Below, piece after piece: positions 24,551 to 35,119 of a stretch of 56,918 bases of DNA. Numbering within the stretch: position 1 is the stretch's first letter; every line of letters begins with the position of its first letter. A program made the translations under genes and the position numbers. This stretch comes from DASXTB01 sp036505615 (GTDB lineage Bacteria; Acidobacteriota; UBA6911; JACQSX01). The notes under the pieces are model-generated. The model was not told the DNA's origin, ran no database searches, and was given only the letters and a program-made list of their open reading frames with translations. The stretch spans positions 1-56,918 of the forward strand of contig DASXTB010000014.1 of NCBI GenBank assembly GCA_036505615.1, given 5' to 3'.

Positions 24551-26634
24551 AATTCGAGCGGCTCTTTAAATTTGCTTCCTACGGCCTGTTTGTGAGCGGC
24601 TTTCTGGCCCTCGCTTTCACGGGCGCAGTTGACTTGTCCGGCATTCTTCTGTACTCGCTGGTGCTGATAAGCAGTTGGTGGTGGGATGAACGGCGGAACC
24701 TTCTGCCGGTCCGCTTTCAGAATTTCCTGATGTTGATTTACCTGATGTTTTATGTGGTCGACCTTTTCTACTTGTCGCGTCCGGTCCTGGCGACGGTGCA
24801 CCTGGTGTTTTTTGTTTCCTCCATCAAGTTGTTCAGCCAGAAAGGACCGCGCGATTATTTGTTTCTTTACCTGTTTTCGTTCGCGCAGATTTTGATCGCG
24901 ACGACGTTTACGATAAGCATTCTTTTCCTGGTCAATGTCTTCTTCTTTCTGCTATTCGGCATAGCCTGTCTGGTTCTCCATGAAATCTTCTCGTCAAAGC
25001 TGAGCTTTGGCGAAACGGCCGGAGACGACAGCTTTTGGGGCGCGGGAACTTTCTTCGCCAACACGGCGCTGCTCACCGCCTTGATGTGTCTTCTGGCAGT
25101 GCCGTTCTTTTTTATTCTGCCTCGGTTTCAAACCGGCTTCCTGGGCCATTCGCCCAAGAGCTCCAACCTTTCGGGTTTCAGCGATCATGTGAATTTAGGC
25201 GATATCGGGCGCATCAAATTAAATCCGGCCGTGGTAATGCGGGTAAAGGTGAATCGGCCCGTGTCAGCAATCCCCGGCAATTTGAAGTGGCGCGGCATTA
25301 CGCTCGCCACCTTCGACGGTATGGGTTGGACGCGCAACAGAGAGGAATTTGCCGTGGCCCCGAACGAGAGCGGCGGATATCAGGTGGCAAGCCAGTTCTA
25401 CGACACGCGCAGCCTGCTGCAGCAAATCTTCGTGATTGAGCCTGGAAATCCCAATATCCTTTTTCATGCTCCCATCCTGATCTCTGTCTCGTATGAAGTG
25501 CAGAACCTGAAAGTGGACACCGGCGGAAGTTTCTCCTACGGCAAGCCCGGCTATTCGGGAAGTAAGTACACAGTGTTTTCTTCGATTGTCGACCGCGAGC
25601 AGCTGTTGTCAAAACCCACCCGAGGAGAGATCCCGCAGAACATCACGCGCCGATATTTGTGGTTGCCTGAAATCGATCCGCGCATACGCGAGCTGGCACT
25701 CCGTGTGACCGCCAATGACAAGGACCTTCGAGACAAGGCTCGCTCGATCGAGCGGTATCTAAAAGCCAACTATGGTTATACGCTGGACATTAACGTCCCC
25801 CGCGGCGTCGATCCGCTTTCCTATTTCCTTTTTGAGTCTCGAGCCGGCCATTGCGAGTTCTTTGCCAGCGCCCAAGCCGTGATGCTGCGGACATTGGGCA
25901 TTCCCGCGCGCATTGTCAACGGCTTTCAGCGAGGCGAGTTCAATAGCTGGGGAAACAGCTTCATCGTCCGCGAATCGGACGCTCACAGTTGGGTAGAAGC
26001 TTATTTTCCCGGAATCTCCTGGGTGGAATTCGATCCTACGCCGCCGGATCCCAATCCTCCATCCACCGGCTGGATGGCAACGTTTGGCCATTTTTTCGAC
26101 GCGATTGATCTTTTCTGGACGACCGAGATCGTCACTTACGACTTCTGGAAACAGATTTCGTTGTTTAGATCCATCCGTCAGAGAACCTCCACCGTTGCGC
26201 AGAATGCGGATCTCTGGATCCGGCTATGGAAGCGGGCGTTTGAGGGTTGGTTTGCCGGTGTGGCGTCAAGATCGTGGAGCCTCCCCAGTTTCTCATTTTG
26301 GTGGATCGGAATCGTGGGCGTGTCGATTTGGGTTTTTGTGAGGTTCCATCTTGCTCTGGTGGCAAAGTTTCTTTCCCTGTTGCCCCGAGCGCGTGTGCGG
26401 CGCGTGGAATCGCTTCTGGTTTCCCGGCTTTACCTGCGATTTCTTCGCAAACTGGAGTCACGCGGTTTTCGCAAGCGCAAGGGAGAGACAGCCAAAGAGC
26501 TTGTCGCGCGCATCGATGCGGACGATCTTCGTTCCAGGGCCGAGAGATTTGCCGAGCTCTACTACCGGCTTCGCTATAAACCGGGAATGGAGCAGAAGAC
26601 TCAGGATCTGGTGGCTATTTTGGAACGGCTGTAG
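24547..26634 (+). CDS. TgpA-like transglutaminase membrane protein (DUF3488)
   Basis: A 695-residue inner-membrane protein with an N-terminal block of about six membrane helices (DUF3488), then a periplasmic transglutaminase-like domain. Catalytic residues: Cys in GHCEFFASAQAVMLRTLGIP, His in ESDAHSWVEAYF, Asp in WVEFDPTPP. A further membrane segment near residue 575 (FWWIGIVGVSIWVFV) precedes a basic cytoplasmic tail. Third gene of the MoxR-DUF58 operon. The substrate is unknown. Confidence 0.92.
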   Translation: MKFERLFKFASYGLFVSGFLALAFTGAVDLSGILLYSLVLISSWWWDERRNLLPVRFQNFLMLIYLMFYVVDLFYLSRPVLATVHLVFFVSSIKLFSQKGPRDYLFLYLFSFAQILIATTFTISILFLVNVFFFLLFGIACLVLHEIFSSKLSFGETAGDDSFWGAGTFFANTALLTALMCLLAVPFFFILPRFQTGFLGHSPKSSNLSGFSDHVNLGDIGRIKLNPAVVMRVKVNRPVSAIPGNLKWRGITLATFDGMGWTRNREEFAVAPNESGGYQVASQFYDTRSLLQQIFVIEPGNPNILFHAPILISVSYEVQNLKVDTGGSFSYGKPGYSGSKYTVFSSIVDREQLLSKPTRGEIPQNITRRYLWLPEIDPRIRELALRVTANDKDLRDKARSIERYLKANYGYTLDINVPRGVDPLSYFLFESRAGHCEFFASAQAVMLRTLGIPARIVNGFQRGEFNSWGNSFIVRESDAHSWVEAYFPGISWVEFDPTPPDPNPPSTGWMATFGHFFDAIDLFWTTEIVTYDFWKQISLFRSIRQRTSTVAQNADLWIRLWKRAFEGWFAGVASRSWSLPSFSFWWIGIVGVSIWVFVRFHLALVAKFLSLLPRARVRRVESLLVSRLYLRFLRKLESRGFRKRKGETAKELVARIDADDLRSRAERFAELYYRLRYKPGMEQKTQDLVAILERL

Positions 26635-26635
26635 G

Positions 26636-26815
26636 CCGGTCATCGGTCATCGGTCATCGGTCATCAGTCGTCGGTCACTGCTAGTGGCTTATCAACGATC
26701 GGAGACGGCAACTGGCTGACAATTGTCGCGCGGGTCATCGATCTTCGGAATCAGAGACTGATGACTGTTGACTGATGACCCATGACTGATGACTGATGAC
26801 CGATGGGTGGTGACC
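26636..26815. repeat. Mirrored heptad-repeat element (GGTCATC family)
   Basis: The left arm is GGTCATC, GGTCATC, GGTCATC, AGTCGTC, GGTCACT at 26637-26672. The right arm is GACTGAT-, GACTGTT-, GACCCAT- and GACTGATGA-type units at 26755-26805. The core is about 80 bp. It fills the gap before rimO. Confidence 0.85.
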
Positions 26816-26885
26816 TCGAGTAATTGACCACCGGTGTCGTTCCAGCTATGCTCAAGCGTTCCGATTTCGCTTACTGAGCGTCTAT

Positions 26886-28241
<1,356 letters not shown>

Positions 28242-28426
28242 CGAGTTTCGGGTCCCGGTCCCGGGTGCCGAGTTCTGGGTCTCGAGTTTCAAGTTCCAAA
28301 TCCAAGTTCTAAATTCAGAATACTCGGTCACTATCGTTGAATCGAGTGGCTGAAATTTGGAACCCAGAAACCGGGACCGACCGAGAGTCGTCATTCGACA
28401 TTCGTCATTCGCAATTCGTAATTCCT

Positions 28427-28612
28427 ATGCGCTGTCCGCAGTGTCGAAAAGAAATCTCCAGGGAGAACAATCCCTACTTCCCTTTTTGCAGTGAAAGGTG
28501 CCGCCTGGTGGACCTAGACAAATGGCTATCCGGAGATTATGCAATCCCTGGCCGGGACGGTGAATATCAGCCGCCCGAAGTTCAGAAGAAAGATTCCGAG
28601 GATAAGGATTAG
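28427..28612 (+). CDS. yacG: DNA gyrase inhibitor YacG
   Basis: A 61-residue zinc protein with RCPQCRKE and FCSERCRLVDL (four cysteines, CxxC...CxxxC), followed by KWLSGDYAIPG, as in YacG. E. coli YacG binds GyrB and inhibits gyrase. The start at 28427 (MRCPQC) leaves the family's normal N terminus; the frame runs further upstream only through the repeat arm. It precedes pgpA by 5 nt. Confidence 0.88.
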   Translation: MRCPQCRKEISRENNPYFPFCSERCRLVDLDKWLSGDYAIPGRDGEYQPPEVQKKDSEDKD

Positions 28613-28617
28613 ACAGA

Positions 28618-29094
28618 GTGCGGACTAGCGCCTGGTTTTGGATTGCAACGGGGCTGGGGCTGGGCCTGTCGCCGATTGCTCCTGGAACACTTGGATCGCT
28701 GCTGGGGCTGGCCCTCGCCTATCCGGCGCAGCGCCTTTCAGGACCCACTTTCTGGCTGGCCTATTGCATCGTGTCGCTGTCGCTTTGTGGCGCCGGAGTG
28801 ATTTCCTCCACTTGGCTGTGCCGCCGTCTGGTGGCCGACGACCCTCCCTCTGCGGTCATCGACGAAGTCACCGCCCAATTTATGATCACCGCTCTTTTAC
28901 CGCCGGGATTGTGGCCAGTGGTGGCATCGTTTCTGCTGTTCCGGCTCTTCGACATCACCAAGGCTTTCCCAAGCAACCTCGCCGAGCGACTGCCGGAAGG
29001 ATGGGGCGTAATGACAGACGACCTCGTCGCGGGAATATATTCGCTTGCAGCATATTATTTGCTGGCGAAATGGGTGCCTGCTTTGCGAGGCTGA
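28618..29094 (+). CDS. pgpA: Phosphatidylglycerophosphatase A
   Basis: A 158-residue membrane enzyme that dephosphorylates phosphatidylglycerol phosphate. PgpA motifs are GLSPIAPGTLGSLLGL near the start, the acidic VIDEVTAQF and the FRLFDITKAFPSNLAERLP region. Start is GTG at 28618. It follows yacG directly, so the two probably share a transcript. Confidence 0.92.
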   Translation: MRTSAWFWIATGLGLGLSPIAPGTLGSLLGLALAYPAQRLSGPTFWLAYCIVSLSLCGAGVISSTWLCRRLVADDPPSAVIDEVTAQFMITALLPPGLWPVVASFLLFRLFDITKAFPSNLAERLPEGWGVMTDDLVAGIYSLAAYYLLAKWVPALRG

Positions 29095-29117
29095 AAGATG
29101 ATTCTTGGCTGAGGTGT

Positions 29118-29290
29118 TCCGAAGCAGGAGGGAGGAAGCAGGATGCAGGAGGCAGGAAGCAGTAGGAAATAGCAGATGTATCGAATGGAAATGCGCTAAA
29201 TTTTGGCCGGTGGAAAGACCTCCAGCCGTATTGGTGTCTTGGTGCCTTGGTGGTGAAGAAAACTGTGAACCACCAAGACACCAATAAGAC
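29118..29290. repeat. Heptad array plus mirrored 9-bp element
   Basis: Positions 29125-29165 are 7-bp units of AAGCAGG/ATGCAGG/AGGCAGG. Then 29229-29254 (TTGGTGTC, TTGGTGCC, TTGGTGG) is mirrored by 29270-29290 (CCACCAAGACACCAA). Two unrelated element families sit side by side in one gap. Confidence 0.75.
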
Positions 29291-29343
29291 CGGATGGCTT
29301 GATTAGTAGGGATTTTCGGAATGAAAAGCCAGGAAAAAGCACC

Positions 29344-30603
29344 ATGAGTTCCCAATCGCACAATAGTGCGTCTCGGTCTCTCGCCGCCGAAGTGATCGCC
29401 ATCGGCTCGGAGATGTTGTTTGCAAGCCGTGTCGATTCAAATTCCCTTTACATCGCCAGGCAACTGGAGAGATTCGGGGTCCCCTTAATTGCCAAAAGTG
29501 TGGTCGGCGATGATCTGCAAACCATTAAGAAAGCGCTGGCGCTGGCGCTCACTAGAGCGGATTTCATTTTCTTGACCGGCGGGCTGGGGCCCACCGAGGA
29601 CGATCTAACCCGCCAGGCCGTCTCAGAGCAGCTGGGACTGGAACTGATTTTCCATTCCCAGGTAGTTGAGGGAATCGAAAGACGCTTCCATCGGTTTGGC
29701 CGTACCATGCCAGAGATCAACAAACGCCAGGGATACGTGCTGGAAACAGCCAAAATATTGGAAAACCCTTACGGGACCGCGCCCGGCCAGCATCTCCAGT
29801 TTGAAGGACGAGAATTATTCTTGTTTCCGGGCCCGCCGCGAGAACTTCAACCCATGCTTCAGACTTACGTGATCCCCTTGCTGGACCGGCTCGGTCTCTG
29901 TGCCGGCTGCCAGCGGTACTTTCGCGTTGCGGGCCTGCCCGAATCCAGTCTGGATTCGCTGGTGGCGCCAATTTACCGTCTGTATCCGGAGATTCGCACG
30001 ACCATCCTTGCCACTCCGGGCGACATTGAGCTTTTTTTCTTGGCAGATCAGGAGACGCCGCGCCTCGCGGAATTGATGGAGAAAGTTTCTGAAGTGCTGG
30101 GAGAAAATATCTACGCCACAGAAGAAATAACGCTGGAGGTAGCCCTGGGCCGCCTCCTCAAAGAACGCGGCGCGACCTTATCGGTGGCCGAGTCCTGCAC
30201 GGGCGGGATGTTGGCTGAGTGGATTACGCGCGTTCCCGGAAGTTCGGTTTATTTTTTAGGCGGCGTGGTCGCCTACAGCAACGACTTGAAGATTCAGCTA
30301 TTGAATGTGCCTTCCCAGTGGCTGCAACAGCACGGAGCGGTTAGCGAAGAAGTGGCCGGCGCAATGGCCGACGGAATGCGGCGTCGAACCCGTTCCAGTT
30401 ATGGAATCTCCATTACGGGGGTGGCCGGTCCTGACGGAGGTTCGGAGGCAAAGCCGGTGGGAACCGTTTTCATCGGATGCAGCAGTGATACCAGGACCAT
30501 TGCCCCGCGCTTCCAATTTGCCGGGGAGAGGGAAGTGGTTCGAGTGTTAAGTACGCGCACTGCTTTAAATCTACTGAGGAAGGAAATACTAAAAGCCAAA
30601 TGA
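29344..30603 (+). CDS. cinA: CinA family protein (NMN deamidase/ADP-ribose pyrophosphatase type)
   Basis: Two-domain CinA of about 419 residues. The N-terminal molybdopterin-binding-like domain (AEVIAIGSEMLFASRVDSNS, FLTGGLGPTEDDLTRQAV) is joined to a C-terminal NMN deamidase domain (SVAESCTGGMLAEWI, GISITGVAGPDGGSEAKPVG). It recycles pyridine nucleotides; in some species it is competence-linked. I prefer the ATG at 29344; the frame is open to 29299. The stop codon TGA is the first ATGAC unit of the following repeat. Confidence 0.93.
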   Translation: MSSQSHNSASRSLAAEVIAIGSEMLFASRVDSNSLYIARQLERFGVPLIAKSVVGDDLQTIKKALALALTRADFIFLTGGLGPTEDDLTRQAVSEQLGLELIFHSQVVEGIERRFHRFGRTMPEINKRQGYVLETAKILENPYGTAPGQHLQFEGRELFLFPGPPRELQPMLQTYVIPLLDRLGLCAGCQRYFRVAGLPESSLDSLVAPIYRLYPEIRTTILATPGDIELFFLADQETPRLAELMEKVSEVLGENIYATEEITLEVALGRLLKERGATLSVAESCTGGMLAEWITRVPGSSVYFLGGVVAYSNDLKIQLLNVPSQWLQQHGAVSEEVAGAMADGMRRRTRSSYGISITGVAGPDGGSEAKPVGTVFIGCSSDTRTIAPRFQFAGEREVVRVLSTRTALNLLRKEILKAK

Positions 30604-30799
30604 CGAATTTCGAATGACGAATGTCGAATGAGGAATGTCGAATGACGAATTTCGAATGACGAATTTCCAACGACGAATCGCTCTGGGCTTGTCAGTTAAA
30701 TTTCCCTCATTCGTCAACTGTCATTCGTCATTCGCCATTCGTCATTCGTCATTCGAAATTCGTCATTCGAAATTCGTCATTCGAAATTCGTCATTCGAT
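30602..30799. repeat. Mirrored heptad-repeat element (GACGAAT family)
   Basis: The left arm is about 11 units (GACGAAT, TTCGAAT, GTCGAAT, GAGGAAT) at 30602-30680. The right arm is about 12 units (GTCATTC, GCCATTC, GAAATTC) at 30720-30798. Core about 40 bp. The left arm gives the cinA stop; the thpR ATG follows the right arm directly. Confidence 0.9.
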
Positions 30800-31351
30800 A
30801 TGCGCTGTTTTGTCGCTGTTGACCTGGATAATGGGGTTCGCGAAAAGTTGCGTGCTGTTCAAGCCGAAATGCGCAACACCGGAACCCGTGTTCGGTTCAT
30901 AGATCCGACGGCAATCCATGTGACGCTGAAGTTTCTTGGCTCCATCCAGGAGGACTGGCTGTCGAGAATCAAGCAAAGCCTGGCACAATGCTCGATTATG
31001 CGCCCATTCGATGTTCACGCACGCCGCTTGGGCGCGTTTCCAAAGCTCAGTTCACCTCGGGTGTTCTGGGCAGGAGTCGATCCGCAGCCCTCTCTGGGAC
31101 ACCTGCAGTGCCGCGTGGAAGAGGAGCTTGCCTGGACTGGGATCAAAGACGAGCGTGCCTTTCATCCACACCTCACGCTGGCGCGCGTCGGGGAGAGAAA
31201 AGGATTGGAGCCGCTGATCGACTATATTAAAATCAACGGCGAAAGCTTTGATGCCGGCTCATTTACCGTGCGCGATTTTCATTTGTACCAGAGCATCTTG
31301 AAACCGAATGGCGCCCAGTATGTAAAGTTAGCCTCCTTCGCGCTGACATGA
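30800..31351 (+). CDS. thpR: RNA 2',3'-cyclic phosphodiesterase (2'-5' RNA ligase family)
   Basis: A 183-residue two-histidine phosphoesterase with HVTLKFLG and HPHLTLARV, the two HxTx motifs that define the fold. The N terminus MRCFVAVDLDNG is normal. The frame extends upstream to 30635 only through the repeat array, so I start at 30800. It overlaps plsY by ATGA. Confidence 0.92.
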   Translation: MRCFVAVDLDNGVREKLRAVQAEMRNTGTRVRFIDPTAIHVTLKFLGSIQEDWLSRIKQSLAQCSIMRPFDVHARRLGAFPKLSSPRVFWAGVDPQPSLGHLQCRVEEELAWTGIKDERAFHPHLTLARVGERKGLEPLIDYIKINGESFDAGSFTVRDFHLYQSILKPNGAQYVKLASFALT

Positions 31352-31938
31352 ACATTCTGCTGGTGATTGTGGCCTATCTGTTAGGCGGCATTCCTTTCGG
31401 ATATCTGCTGGTGCGATGGGCTACCGGTCGGGATATCCGACAAACCGGGAGCGGAAATATAGGGGCCACTAATGCCCTGCGGTCCAGCAAGCTTGCCGGG
31501 ATTCTGACTTTAGCGTGCGACGCCGGGAAAGGGGCGCTGGCTGTCTGGCTGGCTCAGCGGTTTGCCACTGATTATCGAGTCCCCTTGATAGCCGCTGTCG
31601 CGGCCATTGGCGGGCACGTCTTTCCGTTGTTCCTGAAATTTCGCGGTGGAAAAGGGGTGGCAACCGGATGTGGGGCTTTCGTCATGCTCGTTCCCTACGC
31701 CGTGCTGGCGGTGCTGGTGCTCTTTGTCGGCGTAGTGGCGGTGTCACGCTACATTTCACTGGGCTCTATTCTGGCGGCGGCATTCTTTCCACTGTTTGTT
31801 GCGTTGTTTGGTTATGGGTTGCCGCTTGTGTGGGTGTGCGTTCTTGGAGGGATGCTTATCATCGCCAAACATCACGAGAATATCCGGCGCATGTTTAGAG
31901 GCGAAGAGAACAAGTTCAGGCTTAAGTCGAGCAGCTAA
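31348..31938 (+). CDS. plsY: Glycerol-3-phosphate acyltransferase PlsY
   Basis: A 196-residue membrane enzyme that acylates glycerol-3-phosphate from acyl-phosphate, the first step of phospholipid synthesis. Signatures are SGNIGATNALRSSKLAG, the central HVFPLFLKFRGGKGVATG and the late ITGGMLIIAKHHENIRR-like segment (here GGMLIIAKHHENIRRMF), with five or so membrane helices. Translationally coupled to thpR. Confidence 0.94.
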   Translation: MNILLVIVAYLLGGIPFGYLLVRWATGRDIRQTGSGNIGATNALRSSKLAGILTLACDAGKGALAVWLAQRFATDYRVPLIAAVAAIGGHVFPLFLKFRGGKGVATGCGAFVMLVPYAVLAVLVLFVGVVAVSRYISLGSILAAAFFPLFVALFGYGLPLVWVCVLGGMLIIAKHHENIRRMFRGEENKFRLKSSS

Positions 31939-31995
31939 GGCGATACGGTTGCCTGGCAAGCGTCTTTGGCTGCCGGCCGACGCCTGGCGGTAGCG

Positions 31996-32236
31996 AGCGA
32001 TCCCATACGGCAGAGATGGACTGGGCAATGGAGATTTGCGAGACGTACCTTCGGCTGGCCACAGGAACTGGTGCAGCGACGGAGCCGCGGCCGGAAGGGC
32101 GCGGCGCGCCAGCATCGCCGGGCTTCTGCACCCCCCTTAAGCTGGCGAGATCTCTTCACAGTTATGGTGTTGTGCAGATACTTAGATTGCCGCGCCGCGC
32201 CCTTCCGGTCGCAGCTCCGTGGGTGCACGTAGTGGC
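31996..32236. mobile_element. MITE-like element, copy A
   Basis: About 240 bp, collinear with copy B at 35872-36120. Both copies hold AGATGGACTGGGCAAT near the left end, CGGAGCCGCGGCCGGAAGGG in the middle and GTGGGTGCACGTAGTGGCG near the right end. Internal inverted repeats CGGAGCCGCGGCCGGAAGGG/CCCTTCCGGTCGCAGCTCCG of about 28 bp bound a 100-bp core. It encodes no protein; it fills the gap between plsY and the Trm112-like gene. Confidence 0.75.
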
Positions 32237-32334
32237 GTGCGGGCAGGCTGGCCATCGGGGCCGATTTTATGACCAAAACTTGATCGATTTGTGAACTTTG
32301 TGCGTACCAAAGGAACCTAGCAGGAGGTAGATCT

Positions 32335-32517
32335 ATGGCGATCAGCCAGGAGTTGTTGGACATTCTGGCCTGTCCGGCCTGTAAGGAGGAAGTGAAATTG
32401 ACCCCCGACGGGCAGGGTTTGAAATGTGTCAAATGCTATCGCGTTTATCCGATTCGGGATGATATTCCGGTAATGCTGATTGACGAGGCGCGAATTGAAA
32501 AACCAGAAGGCGCTTAA
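32335..32517 (+). CDS. Trm112-like zinc-ribbon protein (UPF0434/YcaR)
   Basis: A 60-residue zinc ribbon with two CxxC pairs (ILACPACKEEV and LKCVKCYRVYPI) and the family end DDIPVMLIDEA. A strong GCAGGAGG site precedes the ATG. In eukaryotes Trm112 activates methyltransferases; the bacterial role is uncertain. The stop TAA is followed at once by a repeat array. Confidence 0.88.
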   Translation: MAISQELLDILACPACKEEVKLTPDGQGLKCVKCYRVYPIRDDIPVMLIDEARIEKPEGA

Positions 32518-32786
32518 TGAATTGCGGATTGGGGATTTCGGATTGCGGATTGACATTGCGGATTGCGGATTCTCTCATTGCGGATTGCAGATTTAGGATT
32601 GCTGATTTTCGGATTTTCGGATCGGGGATTGCGGATTGAGGATTGTGAAATGCGGATGGAACAGCAATCCGAAATCTGCAATCCGCAATGAGAGAATCCG
32701 CAGTCCGCAATGAGAAAATCCGCAATCCGCAATGCGCGATCCGCAATCGGAGAATCCGCAATCCGCAATCCAAAATCTGCAATGAG
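32516..32786. repeat. Mirrored heptad-repeat element (GCGGATT family)
   Basis: The left arm is GCGGATT, GGGGATT, TCGGATT, ACATTGC-type units at 32523-32660. The right arm is AATCCGC, AATCTGC, AGTCCGC units at 32668-32785. It is the longest mirrored array of the window. The right arm supplies ATG codons (units reading CAATGAGA) in frame with the next gene. Confidence 0.9.
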
Positions 32787-33843
32787 AATTTCCCCGGCTG
32801 TCCAGGAAATCTTGCAAGTGGTCCAAAAGGTGCTCTTGGTTCGCCTTCGCTCGCTGGGAGACGCAGTTTTGATGACACCCGTCCCAGGGCTCCTCAAAGC
32901 CTGGCGGACGTCACTTCACATCGCCGTGCTCATCGAGGAACCATTCGCCGCAGTATTCCGGCATCATCCCGATGTGGACGAAGTGATCTCGCTTCCTCCG
33001 AGGAGTTCACTGTTGGAGCGACTGCGATGTATCTGGCGAATCCGGCAAGAGCGGTTTGATATGGTTTTGAACATGCACTCGGGCCCCACGGCTGGGCTCT
33101 TAACCGTATTGTCGGGAGCGCCGGTTCGAGTCGCCTACTCAGGCGCCCGTTATGTTACATGGTGCAATGTCAAAGTTCCGGGCTCGCAGGCTTTTTGGAA
33201 TGCCGCACGCATTCATACTGTTGAGCACCAGGTTTCGCCTTTGCTGCATTTGGGCGTGCCTGTGCCCGAGGAAATTGAATTGGTAGTGGGTCTGGACTGT
33301 GCGGCGCAACAGCGCGTCCAGCAACGCATGGGAGAGATCGGTATCCGCCCGGGGCAGTACATACTGATGCAGCCTTTTGCCGTGCAATTCACTAAGGAGT
33401 GGGATGGGGCGCGGTTTGTGGAGTTAGCGCGCCGGCTGCGCGAGAAATACCAGGTTCCCGTAATTGCCGCCGCCGGGCCGTCTGAATCTGAAAAACTGCG
33501 GCGCTTGGTATCTGCAGGGGAAAATACGATTATTGGCTTGTTCAACCCGCCGCTGGAGGAACTGATCGTGTGGATTGACCAGTGCGGGCTATTTGTCGGC
33601 AATGACAGTGGCCCCACGCACATCGCTGCGGCGCGCAAGAAGAAGATTGTCGTGCTGTGGGGGTCCTCCGACTACCATGCCTGGCACCCGTGGGCGGCCG
33701 ATTACCAGTTGCTTCGGGCTGATCTTCCCTGTATTCCATGCCCTGGGGACCGCTGCTATCAGTTCGATACCCCTAAATGCATTGAAAGTATTTCCGTAGA
33801 TCACGCGTTTCATGCGGCAATGCGGCTGCAGCCGTTTTCGTGA
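32782..33843 (+). CDS. Glycosyltransferase family 9 (heptosyltransferase-like)
   Basis: A lipopolysaccharide-core type GT9 enzyme using ADP-heptose or a similar donor. The N terminus has VLLVRLRSLGDAVLMTPVPG, the C-terminal half FVGNDSGPTHIAAARKKKIV and a late PCPGDRCYQFDTPKC. The reading frame enters from the repeat arm: the ATG at 32782 is part of a repeat unit, and GTG codons near 32818 could be the ancestral start just before VVQKVLLVRLRSLGD. From 32782 it has 353 residues. With the heptose kinase gene downstream it suggests heptose-containing outer membrane. Confidence 0.88.
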   Translation: MRISPAVQEILQVVQKVLLVRLRSLGDAVLMTPVPGLLKAWRTSLHIAVLIEEPFAAVFRHHPDVDEVISLPPRSSLLERLRCIWRIRQERFDMVLNMHSGPTAGLLTVLSGAPVRVAYSGARYVTWCNVKVPGSQAFWNAARIHTVEHQVSPLLHLGVPVPEEIELVVGLDCAAQQRVQQRMGEIGIRPGQYILMQPFAVQFTKEWDGARFVELARRLREKYQVPVIAAAGPSESEKLRRLVSAGENTIIGLFNPPLEELIVWIDQCGLFVGNDSGPTHIAAARKKKIVVLWGSSDYHAWHPWAADYQLLRADLPCIPCPGDRCYQFDTPKCIESISVDHAFHAAMRLQPFS

Positions 33844-33844
33844 A

Positions 33845-34000
33845 GCTATTAGCATTAGCTCTCAGCTCTCAGCAGTCAGCTCTCAGCTGGCTGTGAGCAA
33901 TTAGCTTTCAGTTTTCGGTCATCTTTGCTGACAGTTGAAGTCTAATTGCTGACCGAAGAGCCGAGAGTTGGAAGCTGAAAGCTGAGAGCCGAGAGCTTTT
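33845..34000. repeat. Mirrored heptad-repeat element (CTCTCAG family)
   Basis: The left arm is CTATTAG, CATTAGC, TCTCAGC, TCTCAGC, AGTCAGC, TCTCAGC at 33845-33890. The right arm is CCGAGAG-, GAAGCTGAAAGCTGAGAG-type units at 33956-33995. It fills the gap before the heptose kinase. Confidence 0.8.
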
Positions 34001-34007
34001 ATATACT

Positions 34008-34979
34008 ATGACTAAGCACCGATTTCGAAGCCTGGCGAAGAAATTTCCTCTAAGAAAGATTCTCGTTATCGGCGACGTCATGCTGGATGAGTTTCTCTTT
34101 GGCGAAGTTTCACGCATCTCGCCCGAGGCCCCAGTACCGGTAGTAGAAATTCTAAAAGAATCATTTCGCCTCGGCGGTGCCGCCAATGTAGCGCAAAATA
34201 TTCGCGCCCTGGGAGGACATCCTGTATTGCTTGGAATTGTGGGACATGACAGCGAGTCGGGGAAGATTTTGTCGGAACTCCGGGCGCAGGGAATGGAAAC
34301 TCGGGGATTGCTGTGCTCCGCCAAAAGAAAGACCACAAAGAAGACCCGCATTATTGCCGGCCCGCAGCAAGTGTGCCGCGCCGACCGGGAGGATCGAAGG
34401 CCGCTGGCCGATGAGGAGGAACGACAGATCGGCGCAGTTGTGGAGGATTGGATTGGCCGCTGCGACGGTGTAGTAGTATCCGATTATGCGAAAGGCCTGA
34501 TTTCGCCGCCGCTATACAGGAAGGTCGCGTCTGCATGCAAGCAGCGCAAGAAGTTTCTGATTGTCGATCCGAAGATCAAGAATTTTTCTTTTTATCGGGA
34601 TGCTACAGTCATCACTCCGAACCACGCCGAAGCGGAAATCGCGGCGCAACTGGACATCTGCGATGGCGCGTCGCTGGCGCGGGCAGGGAAAAGACTACTG
34701 CAAATAACAAGCGCTCAGGCTGTTTTAATTACCCGCGGCAGGAATGGCATGTCGCTGTTTGAAAGCGGCAAGAAGGCACGCCATCTGGCTACTGTGGCGA
34801 TGGAGGTATTTGACGTAACGGGAGCGGGAGATACCGTAGTGGCGACACTGGCGCTGGCGGTCGCCTCCGGCGCTTCGCTGGCCGAAGCCGCTGATGTTGC
34901 AAACCACGCGGCTGGAATTGTGGTAGGTAAACTGGGTACAGCGTCAGCCAGCGTCGATGAAATCGCGCGGTCTTTGTAG
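34008..34979 (+). CDS. rfaE1: D-glycero-beta-D-manno-heptose-7-phosphate kinase
   Basis: A ribokinase/PfkB-fold enzyme of 323 residues that makes heptose-1,7-bisphosphate for LPS. Features are VIGDVMLDEFLFGEVSRISP at the start, GGAANVAQNIRALGG, and the C-terminal anion-hole and catalytic Asp region FDVTGAGDTVVATLALA. The nucleotidyltransferase half of the bifunctional HldE is missing, so the enzyme is the split type. It sits directly after the GT9 gene. Confidence 0.93.
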   Translation: MTKHRFRSLAKKFPLRKILVIGDVMLDEFLFGEVSRISPEAPVPVVEILKESFRLGGAANVAQNIRALGGHPVLLGIVGHDSESGKILSELRAQGMETRGLLCSAKRKTTKKTRIIAGPQQVCRADREDRRPLADEEERQIGAVVEDWIGRCDGVVVSDYAKGLISPPLYRKVASACKQRKKFLIVDPKIKNFSFYRDATVITPNHAEAEIAAQLDICDGASLARAGKRLLQITSAQAVLITRGRNGMSLFESGKKARHLATVAMEVFDVTGAGDTVVATLALAVASGASLAEAADVANHAAGIVVGKLGTASASVDEIARSL

Positions 34980-35119
34980 CTGACAGACACTGACCGCAGA
35001 GACTTAGCGCGGCAGAGCCGCAACCCAATATTCTAGCAACGGCCGCAAGCCGCAGAGGGAGACGCCGAAGACGTCACAGAGCTGGTGAATGTTAGTGAAT
35101 AATCCGCGCTAGGAGCCTG

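Noticed and set aside
31966..32294. Open frames inside the MITE-like copy A
   Set aside because: The other copy does not keep the frames, and no domain is visible.
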